Assembly: GCF_003054325.1 (NCBI RefSeq)
Contig: NZ_QBKU01000010.1
Coordinates: forward strand, 1-64,000
Reading direction: 5' to 3'
Source of the DNA: Sulfitobacter mediterraneus
GTDB lineage: Bacteria > Pseudomonadota > Alphaproteobacteria > Rhodobacterales > Rhodobacteraceae
Length of the DNA stretch: 64,000 nt
Each line of letters opens with the position of its first letter. Within the stretch, counting starts at the first letter, position 1. The position numbers and the translations under genes are program-made. Shown here in pieces: positions 1 through 9,580 of this stretch. The notes beneath the pieces were generated by a model, which saw only the letters and a list, made by a program, of their open reading frames with translations, had not been told where the DNA came from and did no database searches.

Positions 1-113
1 CGCCCGCAGATGTCTACTTCGGGCGTGACAAAGCCATTCTAAAACAACGCGAAAGGATCAAACGCAAGACGCTCGAAACGCGACGCTTGCATCACGGCAA
101 ACACGCCGCATAA
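1..113 (+). CDS. transposase C-terminus, IS3-like DDE integrase core (partial)
   Basis: Read in the frame starting at base 3, the sequence encodes about 36 residues and ends at TAA 111-113. It begins PADVYFGRDKAIL and continues with a basic tail containing RERIKRKTLETRRL. This ending is typical of IS3-family orfB transposases, which cut and join element ends with a DDE active site. The catalytic part lies upstream of the window, so nothing can be said about integrity. Confidence 0.7.
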   Translation, partial: PADVYFGRDKAILKQRERIKRKTLETRRLHHGKHAA

Positions 114-190
114 TCACACTAACCAGATGAGCCAAACTCTCACTTAGTTTAAGCCGCTCTTGGTTCCAAAATCCCTGACGACGGACAGTC
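1..190 (+). mobile_element. right end of an IS3-like insertion sequence (partial)
   Basis: The window opens inside an insertion sequence. The last 36 codons of a transposase are followed by about 75 bp of non-coding sequence. The tail contains TGACGACGGACA near 172-183, which resembles terminal sequence of IS3-family elements. The exact outer end is uncertain, and no second copy of the end is in the window to define the inverted repeat. It marks the left side as a site of past transposition. Confidence 0.55.
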
Positions 191-488
191 TGTGGATGAC
201 GCCGAAAATGGCTGCTGCGCCACTCGAAGCGCGAGACTAAGCTGGGCGCTCCGCGACCGATCCGACACATGCATGCAGCGGTCCAACCGAACCGGACCAA
301 CAATGACTGCGAAGAGAAGCTTGACCCGGATGAGAGACCTGATCCCAAAGAACGGAAACAAGACGATGAATTGAACTTGACCCAAACGCCCGATTAGAGA
401 AGCGGCCAATCGCCAATCCGCTGGTCATAACAGGCACGCCCACCTACCATGCCGACAAAGTTCACAGCATGGCTTGGGGCATCTTGGC
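191..488. other. intergenic region, no gene recognised
   Basis: About 300 bases lie between the IS end and the cyclase gene. Short open frames here lack ribosome binding sites and resemble nothing I recognise. The region presumably carries the promoter of the downstream cyclase gene, but I see no convincing -35/-10 pair. Confidence 0.5.
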
Positions 489-2837
489 ATGAATAAACAA
501 CTCAGTGCTGATCTGGCGCGCCTGAAAGAAGAGCTAAACGGCGCGCGGGAGCGACTGGCTGCGACGCAAGAGATTCTGGGAGTTGTCAGCCAGAGCCGGA
601 AAGATGAGCAACCCGTTTTCGAAGCCATCCTAAATAGCGCCACTCAACTGTGTGACGTGCCGGTGGCCGCGCTCATGCTTCTGAACGAGGCGCAAGGCAC
701 CTTTCACATGGCAGCGCATTTGGGAGATTGGAAGGTCCCTGTCGCTACTGAAACCACATGGTCCGTGGACGCGCCACTGCCAGTCGCCCAGTCCTTTCGC
801 GAGGCCCGCACGATTCATGTGACGGATATGAAGGAGAGCACGCCCTATCTGGACGGGGATCCAACCTATCGTCGCATGGTTGATGCCGAGGGGCTGCGCA
901 CTCGGCTTTGTGTGCCGCTACTAATTGGAGGCAAAGCGATCGGGACGATTGTGCTGAGTCGTTTGAAGCTGCAGCCGTTCGATGACGACGAAATCGCCTT
1001 GATCGAAGGCTTCGCGGCTCAGGCGGTAATCGCAATCGAGAACGTGCGCCAGTTCCTCGAGGTTAGGAACCGCTTGGAACGAGAGAAGGCCTCTGCGGAA
1101 ATCCTGAACGTGATCAGCCACAATCGCGATGACGACTTGCCCGTCTTCGATGTCGTTCTGCGTAATGCTGCGCGGCTCTGCGACGCGCAGCTCGCGGATC
1201 TGGATCTTGTGGACGAAGACAGGCAAACCCTGCGCGAAGTTGCGACTTGGGGCCTATCCGAGCGTGTGATCCCTTCGGATCGCTGGGTCTGGCCTCTCGA
1301 CAGCGACTTTCTCCACGTTGCCGCCGTGCGCAATGGCAAGGTCGCACACGTGGCTGACGTGCAGCAGACAGACCGCTACCGCGATGGCGATCCCATGACG
1401 CGTGCGGTTGTAGACGAAGAGGGCATCCGCGCGTTTCTCGCCGTGCCACTCATATCCAGTAAAACTAGCCTTGGCTGTTTGGTGTTGTTTCGGAAAGAAC
1501 CTATCCCATTTACCGAAGATCAGATCGCGCTAGTGAAAACCTTCGCGGATCAGGCGGTGATCGCGATCGAGAACGTGCACCAGTTTCGAGAGGTGCAGGA
1601 GCGTTTGGCGCGCGAGGCGGCCTCGGCAGACATCCTCCATGTCATCAGTCAGTCGCGCGACGACGATGTGCCGGTCTTCGAGACGATCCTTGAGAATGCC
1701 TCGCGGCTCTGCGAGGCTCCGTTGGCCTTCATGAGTGTCGTCACCGAAGACGGCACTGCCTTCCGCGTGCCCACCCATCTGGGCGCAGGCCCCGAGATAG
1801 GCAAGATCTGGAGCCACCAGCTGGAAGCGCTGGACGGCTCGGATCTGACAACCTCACACGCCATCCGCACCCTCAAGGCCATCCATGTCGAGGATCTCTC
1901 TAACGATCCGAACTTTGGAATGGATGATCCGCGCCGCGCCGAGCTGGTCACTCTGGAAGGTGTGCGTTCTTACCTGGTGGTACCCTTGATCAAGGACGAT
2001 CTTTGTTTCGGCACTATCAACCTGTACCGCCGCGAGGTGCGTCCCTTCGCGCCCGATCAGATCGCACTCTTAGAAAACTTCGCCGCACAAGCTGTGATTG
2101 CCATCGAAAACGTCCGTCAGTTCAGGGCGCTGGAACTGCTCAATGCCGAACTTGAAACACGGGTGGAGGATCAGGTGGGCGAGATCGAGCGGATGAGCCT
2201 GCTGAAGCGGTTCCTGCCCACCGCCGTGGCGGACACCGTGGTCTCGTCTGGCTCAGAAGATATGCTCAAGAGCCACCGCGCGCTGCTTGGCGTGTTATTC
2301 TGCGACATCCGCGGCTTCACAGCCTTTTGCGAAACCGCCGAGCCGGAAGAGACCATCGAAGTTCTGCAGACCTACCACGAGGAGATGGGCAGGCTTATCA
2401 ACGCGCATGGAGCAGGGGTCGATCACCGTTCGGGCGACGGGATCATGGTGCTGTTCAACGACCCCATACCCTGCGACAATCCGGCTGGGGATGCCGTTCG
2501 ACTGGCCATCGCGATGCGCACCCGGATGTCCGAGCTGTGCCAGAAATGGAAACGCATGGGCTACCGGTTGGGCTTCGGTGTCGGACTCTCGCTCGGGTAT
2601 GCAACGGTTGGAATGGTCGGGTTCGAAGGCAGGTTCGACTACACCGCCTCGGGCACCGCGATCAACCTTGCCTCACGACTGTGCGACGAAGCCGAAGATG
2701 GCGAAATCCTTCTCAGCCCGAGAGCGGCCATCGCGGTCGAGGACGAATTTCAGATCATGTCGCGCGGAGAACTGACCCTCAAGGGGCTTCGTGAACCACT
2801 GGAGGTTTTCCAACTGGTTGTTGGTGCGGCGACATAA
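489..2837 (+). CDS. triple-GAF sensor class III adenylate/guanylate cyclase
   Basis: Predicted cytoplasmic sensor that would make a cyclic nucleotide when its GAF domains bind a ligand. The 782-residue protein has a short N-terminal coiled coil. Three tandem GAF units follow (roughly residues 35-190, 210-365, 380-540), each introduced by a similar linker (ILxVISxSRDD...PVF). A helical linker then leads to a class III cyclase domain from about residue 595 to the end. Metal-binding aspartates are visible in FCDIRGFT and SGDGIMVLF, and the transition-state Asn and Arg in NLASRL. The position that is usually Lys for purine recognition is His (DHRSGDG), so substrate choice is uncertain. An in-frame TTG at 474 is possible; ATG 489 is chosen because the coiled coil begins there. 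A second cyclase lies 1 kb downstream on the other strand. Confidence 0.85.
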   Translation: MNKQLSADLARLKEELNGARERLAATQEILGVVSQSRKDEQPVFEAILNSATQLCDVPVAALMLLNEAQGTFHMAAHLGDWKVPVATETTWSVDAPLPVAQSFREARTIHVTDMKESTPYLDGDPTYRRMVDAEGLRTRLCVPLLIGGKAIGTIVLSRLKLQPFDDDEIALIEGFAAQAVIAIENVRQFLEVRNRLEREKASAEILNVISHNRDDDLPVFDVVLRNAARLCDAQLADLDLVDEDRQTLREVATWGLSERVIPSDRWVWPLDSDFLHVAAVRNGKVAHVADVQQTDRYRDGDPMTRAVVDEEGIRAFLAVPLISSKTSLGCLVLFRKEPIPFTEDQIALVKTFADQAVIAIENVHQFREVQERLAREAASADILHVISQSRDDDVPVFETILENASRLCEAPLAFMSVVTEDGTAFRVPTHLGAGPEIGKIWSHQLEALDGSDLTTSHAIRTLKAIHVEDLSNDPNFGMDDPRRAELVTLEGVRSYLVVPLIKDDLCFGTINLYRREVRPFAPDQIALLENFAAQAVIAIENVRQFRALELLNAELETRVEDQVGEIERMSLLKRFLPTAVADTVVSSGSEDMLKSHRALLGVLFCDIRGFTAFCETAEPEETIEVLQTYHEEMGRLINAHGAGVDHRSGDGIMVLFNDPIPCDNPAGDAVRLAIAMRTRMSELCQKWKRMGYRLGFGVGLSLGYATVGMVGFEGRFDYTASGTAINLASRLCDEAEDGEILLSPRAAIAVEDEFQIMSRGELTLKGLREPLEVFQLVVGAAT

Positions 2838-3016
2838 CAGGGAACATCGGCAAGGCTTCCCATACGCCTCCTCTGGGCTCTCTGCCGTCATCCGACTCTT
2901 TCTGTCAGGTTTCGCTGCCCGACGGATGCCTGAGCGACGGCACTGCAGGACGAACCGGTCCTTGAATTTGGGTTCGTGCCACGTCAAGCTCTTTAAAGTT
3001 TATGGGGTGACTTGGC

Positions 3017-3658
3017 ATGTTGGAAGTATGGGGTCGGAAAACTTCATCGAATGTACAGGCCTTGATGTGGTGCATCGGAGAGCTGGGCTTGAAATACGTC
3101 CGTCATGATGCGGGAGGTATCTATGGCGGTACTGATAGTGACGACTTTCTCGCCATGAACCCAAACGGTACCATCCCTGTGCTGAGGGACCCGAACCTCG
3201 GGCCGCTTTGGGAAACCGGCGCAATCTGTAGATATCTCGCAGCAAGGTATGGCAGTGATAGCTTTTGGCCCGGTGATGTGGTCGCTCGGGCTGACGTTGA
3301 TCGATGGGCAGAGTGGGCCAAGCTCAACGTTGCTATGGCCTTCACGGTACCGGTCTTTTGGCGTGTCGTGAGAACTCCAATGGCGCAACGCGATCAAAAG
3401 ACTATTCAGACGGCAGTCGATGCTCTGGAACAAAAGCTGTCAATTGCCGATACTGCTCTTGCTACGCGTTCCTTTATCGTAGGCGACGAACTCACACTTG
3501 CTGACATACAGTTTGGTCACATTCTTTTTCGGTATTACGATATCGGGATACGCCGTGCCGACTTGCCGAATGTGCAAGCCTATTACAAAAGTCTCGCCGA
3601 ACGGCCCGCCTTCCGAGAACACGTAATGCTCTCCTACAACGAGTTGAAAGTAGATTAA
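3017..3658 (+). CDS. glutathione S-transferase family protein
   Basis: Probable cytoplasmic glutathione S-transferase of 213 residues, the normal length for the family. The N-terminal thioredoxin-like domain (1-80) contains the cis-proline segment NGTIPVL and the glutathione gamma-glutamyl contact motif ETGAICRYL. The C-terminal helical domain contains the N-capping box region SFIVGDELTLADIQFGH. The likely catalytic Ser/Thr is near the N-terminus (GRKTSSNVQ). The substrate cannot be deduced. The gene stands alone between two cyclase genes, 179 bp after the first, and convergent with the second. Confidence 0.88.
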   Translation: MLEVWGRKTSSNVQALMWCIGELGLKYVRHDAGGIYGGTDSDDFLAMNPNGTIPVLRDPNLGPLWETGAICRYLAARYGSDSFWPGDVVARADVDRWAEWAKLNVAMAFTVPVFWRVVRTPMAQRDQKTIQTAVDALEQKLSIADTALATRSFIVGDELTLADIQFGHILFRYYDIGIRRADLPNVQAYYKSLAERPAFREHVMLSYNELKVD

Positions 3659-3751
3659 CTCCAAGCTTTGTGTGCTGTGCCTTCCAGGCGACGTCCGCTT
3701 CGGGCGGCGGTTTCAACGGGTCGACGCACCAATGACCGCAGTGCGGAAAAC

Positions 3752-3766
3752 CGGTCGATCGCTGCG
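3752..3766. repeat. 15-bp sequence shared with 27478-27492
   Basis: CGGTCGATCGCTGCG occurs here, in the non-coding gap 3659-3899, and again at 27478-27492 in another gene-free stretch. The flanks are only loosely alike. It may be a remnant of a dispersed degenerate element. The rest of the gap 3659-3899 shows no gene. Confidence 0.4.
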
Positions 3767-3899
3767 CACGCCTGGGATGTCTCAGATGCGGGACGAAGAT
3801 GCCGTTGCGTGCTATTTTCTATCGGTCAGAGCCGACGTCGACCGCCGGAATTTCCGAGCGTTCCGACAACCGGCAAATAGCAACCATTGCGTCAGAAGA

Positions 3900-6800
3900 T
3901 CACTGAAGTTCGCGCAACAACGTTTTGGCCGCAATAAGATCTGGCGTTTCAAACCCCTCTGAAAACCAACTGAAGAGTGGGACCAGCAGTTCATGGGCTT
4001 CTTGTTGACGTTCCGCGCTTTGCCAAAAGCGGCACAGGCTGATCGCAGCTCGCAGTTGGAGGCTTTTCGCATCCTGCTGCTGAGCGATGTCCAGTGCATG
4101 TTGATAGGCGACTTCTACGTCATCAGCGGCAGAATTGTTCTGCTCGAGCAGTGCTCCCTTTAGACGCAACGTTTCAGCCTGCCAGCGGGTTTCTCCGGTC
4201 TTTTTGATCAGAGCCTCAGCTTCTGAGACAACCTCAATTCCTTCGGTAAGCAAGTTGGCTCGGAACAGCGCGTCACCTAGAAGGGCCAAGAAATAGGGGC
4301 GTCGCATACCCGTTCCGGTTGCTTGCCAGGCTTTGAGCCCCCTTTGGATGGTTTCGATCCCGAGGTTGCTTTCGCCGGACGCCGCCGTTGCCCACCCCAA
4401 GAGTACGGTTGCCTGTGCATGGAAACTCTCGAAACCATTCTTTTCACACATGTCGATGGCAACCTGGGCCTGATGGCCTACGGTGTCTATCTCCAATCGA
4501 TACTGATAGACCTGAGCCATGAAATAGTGGGCCATGGCGAGACTGAAGGGGTGGGCAATCTTGTTCGCCAGAGCGACTCCGTCTTCGGCCTTTGCCGCGG
4601 CTTGCTCCGGATATCCCAGCAAAAAGAGAGCCTCGGATGCCGTGGTTTTGGCGCAGACTCCGGGATCATGTCCTCCATATGTGAAGGCATGATTGCGGTG
4701 TTTTTCGAGATCGTACAAAGCGTCGCCTTCGATCAGGTGACTTTGACTTTCGAGATTGTTTCCAACAAAGAGTTGCGTTGTCCAAGCCGCATGGTGGGCT
4801 TGCAAAAGATAGTCCACATTTTCCTTTTGCTTTTCGGCCAGTGAGAGAACTTCTTGGGTCGCTGATTGCGCCAAATCGATTTGCCCACGTTGTTGATAAA
4901 CAAGCCACAATCCCCAAGCAGCCTGATAGGATTGCGCAGCGCCACCGGATGACTCGCAAAGTTCTCTGGCCCTTAAATACATCTCCTCAGCTTCGGCCGC
5001 GGCCAACCCCTTGATCGACATCAGCGCCGGACCCAAAGCAAGGCGGAACTCAAGCTCCTGCGCATCGCGATCCGGGGAATGTGGCAGCGTTCCCAAAATG
5101 TCGAGCCCGGTGTTAAGATGTGCAATCGCCTCCAGGTTTGCGGATCTCTCAATGGCCTGTTGGCCGGCTTTGAGCCAATGGGGAACCGATTTTTCGGCAA
5201 GCCCTGCTTCGTTGAAGTGATAAGCCACAAGCTCCGGCTGATTGTGTGTCAAACTCGCAAACTGTTCATCGAGCGTTTCTGCGACCCTTTGATGGAGAAC
5301 CTGGCGGTTTCGCTTCAGCAAAGATTGATAGGCTACCCCCTGAACCAGCGCATGTTTGAAAGTATAGACAATGTCCGGTGGCACGCCTCGTCGCGACACT
5401 AGCTCCGCATCGACCATCGCATCCAGAGCAGCGGTTAGTTCTTTTTCCGGTTTGGATGCGACCACCGCCAATAGTTGATGTCCAAAATCCCTGCCGATTA
5501 CCGAGCCAATCTGAGCAACCTCTTTTGCAGTTCCCAGTCGATCCAGCCGTGCCATAAGAGAATCATGTAAGGTCTCCGGAATCTCTGTTGACCCTGCTTC
5601 GCCCTCAGCTTCCGCGACAGATCGTGCCAGTTCCTCAACGTACAACGGCACGCCGTCTGCCCGTGCTACGATCTGATCAATAACGTCTTCTGAGAAACCG
5701 GCGCCCCCGGATATCTGGATGATCTGCTTGCTTTGAGCACGACTTAGCCGATTCAGGGAGATCGATGTGACATGTGAATTTGCCGCGCCCGAAAGGGAAT
5801 TCTGCTGGCGGTCGGTTGCCAGTATCAGCACCGGGATATCGGCGACATGATGGGCCAATAGATCCAGAAAATCCCGTGTGGTGGGATCGACCCAGTGCAT
5901 ATCTTCGACGACAAACAGAACTGGCTTGAACTGGGCCAGCGCCAACACCTGATTCAACAGCGCCTTGGTTATACCTTCGCGGCGGCGTTGCGGGGTCAGA
6001 TCAAGTTTGCCAAAGCGCGCTTCTACTGGCAGCGACAGAAGAATTGCAAACCACGGGGCGTCGTCCGAGGTATCCTGACCGGACAAACGCAAAAGGTTCT
6101 CAAGCTTGTCCAGTTTTTTGTTGGCGTCGTCCGCACTCAGGAAACCGGCGGCCTGCTCAAGTCGTCGCACAATTGGATAATAGGCACTGTTGGTGTGGTG
6201 AGGAGAGCAATTGTAGCTCAATCTGAAATGCTCGTCGTCAGCGATAGCATCCAGCAACGCGCGTACAATGCGGGACTTGCCTATACCGGCTTCTCCGGAC
6301 AACTCTACAATTTGGCTTTCACCCTGTTTTGCGAGTTCCCATCTTTCCAGCAACAACCCCAGTTCATGCTCCCGGCCCACAAGGGACTCAGGCGTCACAC
6401 CTTGTCTCGCTTCAAAGCGGTTTTCCACTGTTCTAGAGCTTGCCACACGCCATGCCTGAACAGGTTCGGAAAACCCCTTGAGTTCCTGGGCACCAAGAGC
6501 CTCCCATTCAAACATTGAACCGATAACCCGACGCGTATTGCCGCTGACCACCACTTCTCCAGGTTCGGCAAGTCCCTGCAGTCTCGCCGCCAAATTGGGT
6601 GTCTGCCCGGTTACGGCCTTGGCCTCGCGGCCAGATTTGCCGACAAGATCGCCTACAACAACAATCCCTGTGGCAATGCCAACACGCGCCTTCAATGGCT
6701 CCTGTCCGCTGACAGATAGCTTCTCGACTTCTGCAATCGCGTCCAAGCCCGCGCGCACGGCTCTTTCTGCCTGATCTTCGTACGCCTGCGGCCATCCGAA

Positions 6801-7226
6801 ATAGGTCAACACCCCGTCGCCAAGATACTTCGCAATGTGCCCACCATAGCGTGTCGCCGCGCCGGCGACTGCGTCCTGATATCGACGCATCACTTCCCGC
6901 AAATCTTCAGGGTCAATTTGTTCGGATAACGTGGTGGAACCGACAAGATCACAAAACATGATTGTCAGCTGACGACGCTCGGTGGCATTGCTTTGACCAG
7001 CTTCGTCTAAGTCGGGCTCTTTAGCAACAACGGTAGCAGTGGCGCTTTCCTTCTGATTGAGAGCGCGTTGGAAACGTTTGCGCGGGCCCATCGGCAGACC
7101 CAGCTCCTTCAAATCGTCTTCCGTCAGATCGTGAAGTTCATGAACTGTAATTTCGTTCTCGATAAATACGTCGCTGTATTTCTCAAGCCCATTTTCTTCC
7201 AGCCATCGAAGGATACTGTCTGCCAT
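3900..7226 (-). CDS. SAM domain-class III adenylate cyclase-AAA ATPase-TPR protein
   Basis: Large multidomain signalling protein of 1108 residues, predicted to couple cyclic nucleotide synthesis to an ATPase scaffold. A SAM domain (about 1-60) is followed by a cyclase domain (about 85-260) with metal aspartates D93 (FCDLVGST) and D137 (YLGDGVL). It also has purine-contact K133, N211 and R215 (NLAARL). A predicted ATPase of the AAA/STAND type starts near 283 with P-loop GEAGIGKS at 311-318. Its Walker B-like strand VLFVVEDMHWVD follows. TPR-like helical repeats fill about 650-1100. All catalytic residues I looked for are present. No partner is obvious in the neighbourhood. This architecture is common in alphaproteobacteria and its ligands are generally unknown. 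Confidence 0.9.
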   Translation of the reverse strand: MADSILRWLEENGLEKYSDVFIENEITVHELHDLTEDDLKELGLPMGPRKRFQRALNQKESATATVVAKEPDLDEAGQSNATERRQLTIMFCDLVGSTTLSEQIDPEDLREVMRRYQDAVAGAATRYGGHIAKYLGDGVLTYFGWPQAYEDQAERAVRAGLDAIAEVEKLSVSGQEPLKARVGIATGIVVVGDLVGKSGREAKAVTGQTPNLAARLQGLAEPGEVVVSGNTRRVIGSMFEWEALGAQELKGFSEPVQAWRVASSRTVENRFEARQGVTPESLVGREHELGLLLERWELAKQGESQIVELSGEAGIGKSRIVRALLDAIADDEHFRLSYNCSPHHTNSAYYPIVRRLEQAAGFLSADDANKKLDKLENLLRLSGQDTSDDAPWFAILLSLPVEARFGKLDLTPQRRREGITKALLNQVLALAQFKPVLFVVEDMHWVDPTTRDFLDLLAHHVADIPVLILATDRQQNSLSGAANSHVTSISLNRLSRAQSKQIIQISGGAGFSEDVIDQIVARADGVPLYVEELARSVAEAEGEAGSTEIPETLHDSLMARLDRLGTAKEVAQIGSVIGRDFGHQLLAVVASKPEKELTAALDAMVDAELVSRRGVPPDIVYTFKHALVQGVAYQSLLKRNRQVLHQRVAETLDEQFASLTHNQPELVAYHFNEAGLAEKSVPHWLKAGQQAIERSANLEAIAHLNTGLDILGTLPHSPDRDAQELEFRLALGPALMSIKGLAAAEAEEMYLRARELCESSGGAAQSYQAAWGLWLVYQQRGQIDLAQSATQEVLSLAEKQKENVDYLLQAHHAAWTTQLFVGNNLESQSHLIEGDALYDLEKHRNHAFTYGGHDPGVCAKTTASEALFLLGYPEQAAAKAEDGVALANKIAHPFSLAMAHYFMAQVYQYRLEIDTVGHQAQVAIDMCEKNGFESFHAQATVLLGWATAASGESNLGIETIQRGLKAWQATGTGMRRPYFLALLGDALFRANLLTEGIEVVSEAEALIKKTGETRWQAETLRLKGALLEQNNSAADDVEVAYQHALDIAQQQDAKSLQLRAAISLCRFWQSAERQQEAHELLVPLFSWFSEGFETPDLIAAKTLLRELQ

Positions 7227-7322
7227 TGACCATCGCTCCTAATGACAACCTACCATCAAAATCGTAGAAATCTGCAGATATTGCGATCGTTCCTGAATTG
7301 ATGTCCCGGAGCGAACCCGACT

Positions 7323-7955
7323 TTATAGTCTGATCATCCTAAAATAGGAAAACTTCTGCTCTCTTCCTTGGGGGGTAAGATGTATTTCACCAACCTCTTC
7401 AATCAATTGAAAGCCATCGCCCAAGACGGCGAGAAGTTTCGATGCGTCGTATTGCACAACCTCTAGTCCGCTGCATTTCTCCGGCCCACCAACTGAGAAA
7501 GTAGCAATAATGACATGACCGTTAGTAGGCACTGACCGTTTCAAGACTTCTACATATTTCTTTCGTTCCAATCGTTTCGTGAGAAAATGGAAAACCGCGC
7601 GATCATGCCAAAGAGAGTAGACATTCGGCGGCTCAAACGAGGTTATGTCGGCCGTATACCACGCGATCCTACTGGAAGCGGCACTCATCCTTTCTCTCGA
7701 AAGCTCGATTGCCGCGGACGAGATATCCAGAACAGTCAAATTCGCATAACCGCGCGATGCCAGACAGTCGACAAGCGTGGACGCACCACCGCCTACATCA
7801 ATGATCGGATCTGTCTTTTTGACACCGCTGTTTTGGACAAGTTGAATTGAGATCGTTGGCTCTTGCTGAAACCAGCTTACCGCCTGAGGATGATTGGTTT
7901 GATAGACCCGTTCCCAGTGGCTGCTTGTATCTGACCTACGAACGCGTTTCGCCAT
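7323..7955 (-). CDS. class I SAM-dependent methyltransferase (TehB-like)
   Basis: A 210-residue class I methyltransferase. Motif I (PIIDVGGGAST, about 56-66) binds S-adenosylmethionine, followed by an acidic residue ending strand 2 (LTVLDIS). A motif IV-like strand is seen in VYSLWHDRAVFHFL. The fold and the W..RAVFHFL segment resemble TehB-like methyltransferases, but the substrate is unknown. It lies 96 bp downstream of the large cyclase gene on the same strand and may be transcribed with it. Confidence 0.82.
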   Translation of the reverse strand: MAKRVRRSDTSSHWERVYQTNHPQAVSWFQQEPTISIQLVQNSGVKKTDPIIDVGGGASTLVDCLASRGYANLTVLDISSAAIELSRERMSAASSRIAWYTADITSFEPPNVYSLWHDRAVFHFLTKRLERKKYVEVLKRSVPTNGHVIIATFSVGGPEKCSGLEVVQYDASKLLAVLGDGFQLIEEVGEIHLTPQGREQKFSYFRMIRL

Positions 7956-8917
7956 AAGGTATTATACGCCTTACCAGCCACCAACGCAACCATGCAGCCG
8001 GCTCAAAAACGTTGTTGCGGAAACGGTTGGGTCTCACTCCGTTTTCTAGCCTATCGTGCTAAGCATCACGAACGACTGCCATCCAACATTGGCGACTAAT
8101 GCTGCGGCGGTCCCCAAGGTCGACTATGGGCTGATTGTGTTGAAAAACTCGACGCAGCGAAATTTGGTCCAAAATTTTGGAACATTCTCCCTGAAGACTG
8201 GGCCTCATGAAAAGATGTTTGCAAAAGCGGGCTGTCGCGGGAAAAAGTTCTCTGAATTTGACCGTTCCGGGTCGGACACCGAGTTTTTCAACACAATCAG
8301 CTCCGAGCGGCCACCTGACGCTTTTGATCGGGTACTTTGTTGATGAGCGGCCGCTTTCGAGCTTGCCCGATGCTCTCGTTTGCGCCTGCCGCAATTCGAA
8401 GCTTGTTGCGTCGGTCCCCAGGCCACTCGGACGCTAAGTGCAGACACCAGCCATTCGTCACCGGAGGTCGACCGGCCGCAGTGTCCGCTCTCCGGTCCTT
8501 GATGCGTCGTGTAGCGAATGACTGAAGAGCGGGACAAACCCGGCTTTCGCCGCAGTCGCACTAATGGCCGGTTTCGCCAGATTGCGTATGAGGCGAAAAA
8601 GACAAGCTGGGAAGCACTGCTCTACTACCGTCATATAGCCAATGCTAATTATTTCTTTGCGGTGACGAAATCCGCATTTGAACCCACATAAGCGCGCTTT
8701 TTGTTTCATCTGACGAAATTGGCAGCGCAGCAATTCGAGATGTTCAGTGAAAGCCATGCTTTCCCGGGAGAGTAACGACACTTATTAGTAATTTATGATC
8801 TTATTGTTGGAACCTGTATTTCTGTAACGGTTGAGTTTTGACGCTCAACGTCGCAGCAGTGCTCATCTTATGGAATTGACCTTCATTCGGCAGTGCTTTC
8901 GGGAATTGCTGCGCCCA
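7956..8917. other. 962-bp gene-free region with MITE-like element and degenerate sequence
   Basis: No convincing coding sequence is present on either strand: open frames are short, lack ribosome binding sites and have no recognisable motifs. A 176-bp element with long terminal inverted repeats occupies 8128-8303. The remainder (about 8304-8917) looks like degenerate intergenic DNA. It separates the signalling genes from the metal/redox island. Confidence 0.6.
8128..8303. mobile_element. MITE-like element with 22-bp perfect inverted repeats
   Basis: The sequence 8130-8151 is the exact reverse complement of 8280-8301 (22 of 22 bases). With one mismatch the match extends to 8128-8151 against 8280-8303. 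The ends read inward as GRGCTGATTGTGTTGAAAAAC. Ends of the form TGATTGTTGAAAAA are typical of IS5/IS1182-like elements. The 128 bp between the repeats has no open frame of note, so this looks like a non-autonomous miniature element or internally deleted IS. No clear target-site duplication is visible. Confidence 0.7.
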
Positions 8918-9478
8918 CTATCCGAGGGTCAGCACCATGTCCCCTGAGAGCGACAGCGGTGGAATGTACAGATTCTCGGGCGCCGGACCTTTGCGAATCC
9001 GCCCAGCCGCGTCGTAATGTGAGCCATGACAGGGGCAGAACCAGCCCCCGAAATCCCCCGCCCCGTCCCCCAGAGGGACACAGCCCAGATGCGTACAGAC
9101 ACCGATCATCACCAGATAAGCCTCGTAACCCACAACGGCGCGATTCTCATCGCTTGCCAGCGCATCGGCAGGCAGATTGGGGTTGCGCGCCTGGCTGTCG
9201 GGCAGGTCAGTGACCACATCTGCCCGGGCCTGACCAATCTCTGCCTCTGTGCGATGACGGATAAAGACAGGTTTTCCGCGCCAGTTGACGGTCAATTGCG
9301 TTCCGGGCGCGAGACCGGAGATATCGACGGTGATTTGTGCCAGAGCGCGGACATCGGCGGAAGGGTTCATCTGGTTCACCAGAGGCCAGAGCGCAGCCCC
9401 AGTGGCCACGACCCCCGCCCCGGCCGTTGCGAAGTACAGGAAATCCCTGCGCGCGGTATCCTCTGACGCTTCCATCAT
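8918..9478 (-). CDS. petA: Rieske iron-sulfur protein of cytochrome bc1 type, solitary copy
   Basis: 186-residue Rieske 2Fe-2S subunit as in ubiquinol-cytochrome c reductase, acting at the periplasmic face. The N-terminus has a twin-arginine motif ([13 protein letters not shown]10-R11) that doubles as the membrane anchor. The cluster ligands are all present: C128-T-H130-LGC133 and C148-PC-H151-GS. Length matches family members. Unusually, no cytochrome b or c1 gene is adjacent. It follows the His-rich periplasmic protein gene by 102 bp on the same strand and sits inside a copper/cytochrome island. It is therefore either a second petA or a displaced one. ATG 9478 or 9475 may be the start. Confidence 0.9.
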   Translation of the reverse strand: MMEASEDTARRDFLYFATAGAGVVATGAALWPLVNQMNPSADVRALAQITVDISGLAPGTQLTVNWRGKPVFIRHRTEAEIGQARADVVTDLPDSQARNPNLPADALASDENRAVVGYEAYLVMIGVCTHLGCVPLGDGAGDFGGWFCPCHGSHYDAAGRIRKGPAPENLYIPPLSLSGDMVLTLG

Positions 9479-9484
9479 GGGGCA

Positions 9485-9515
9485 TGTGTCTGTGTCTCCA
9501 GCGCGGGAAGGTCAA
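9485..9515 (-). promoter_or_regulatory. possible degenerate CueR-type promoter upstream of petA
   Basis: On the minus strand TTGACC (9515-9510) is followed by a 19-base spacer beginning TTCC and containing TGGAG, then GACACA (9490-9485). The -35 and first half-site match the three clear CueR-type promoters in this window, but the second half-site and -10 are poor. The predicted start of transcription would fall at the petA start codon. Weak candidate only. Confidence 0.25.
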
Positions 9516-9580
9516 GGCGCGAGATGTAACGTTTTGTCAGCGCACCTCTCTACGGCCAACAAACAAGTCGTTTCGGCGCA

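Noticed and set aside
8056-8781. Several open frames of 60-118 codons in the 8-9 kb gap
   Set aside because: They overlap one another and the MITE-like element, and none shows domain or signal-sequence features.
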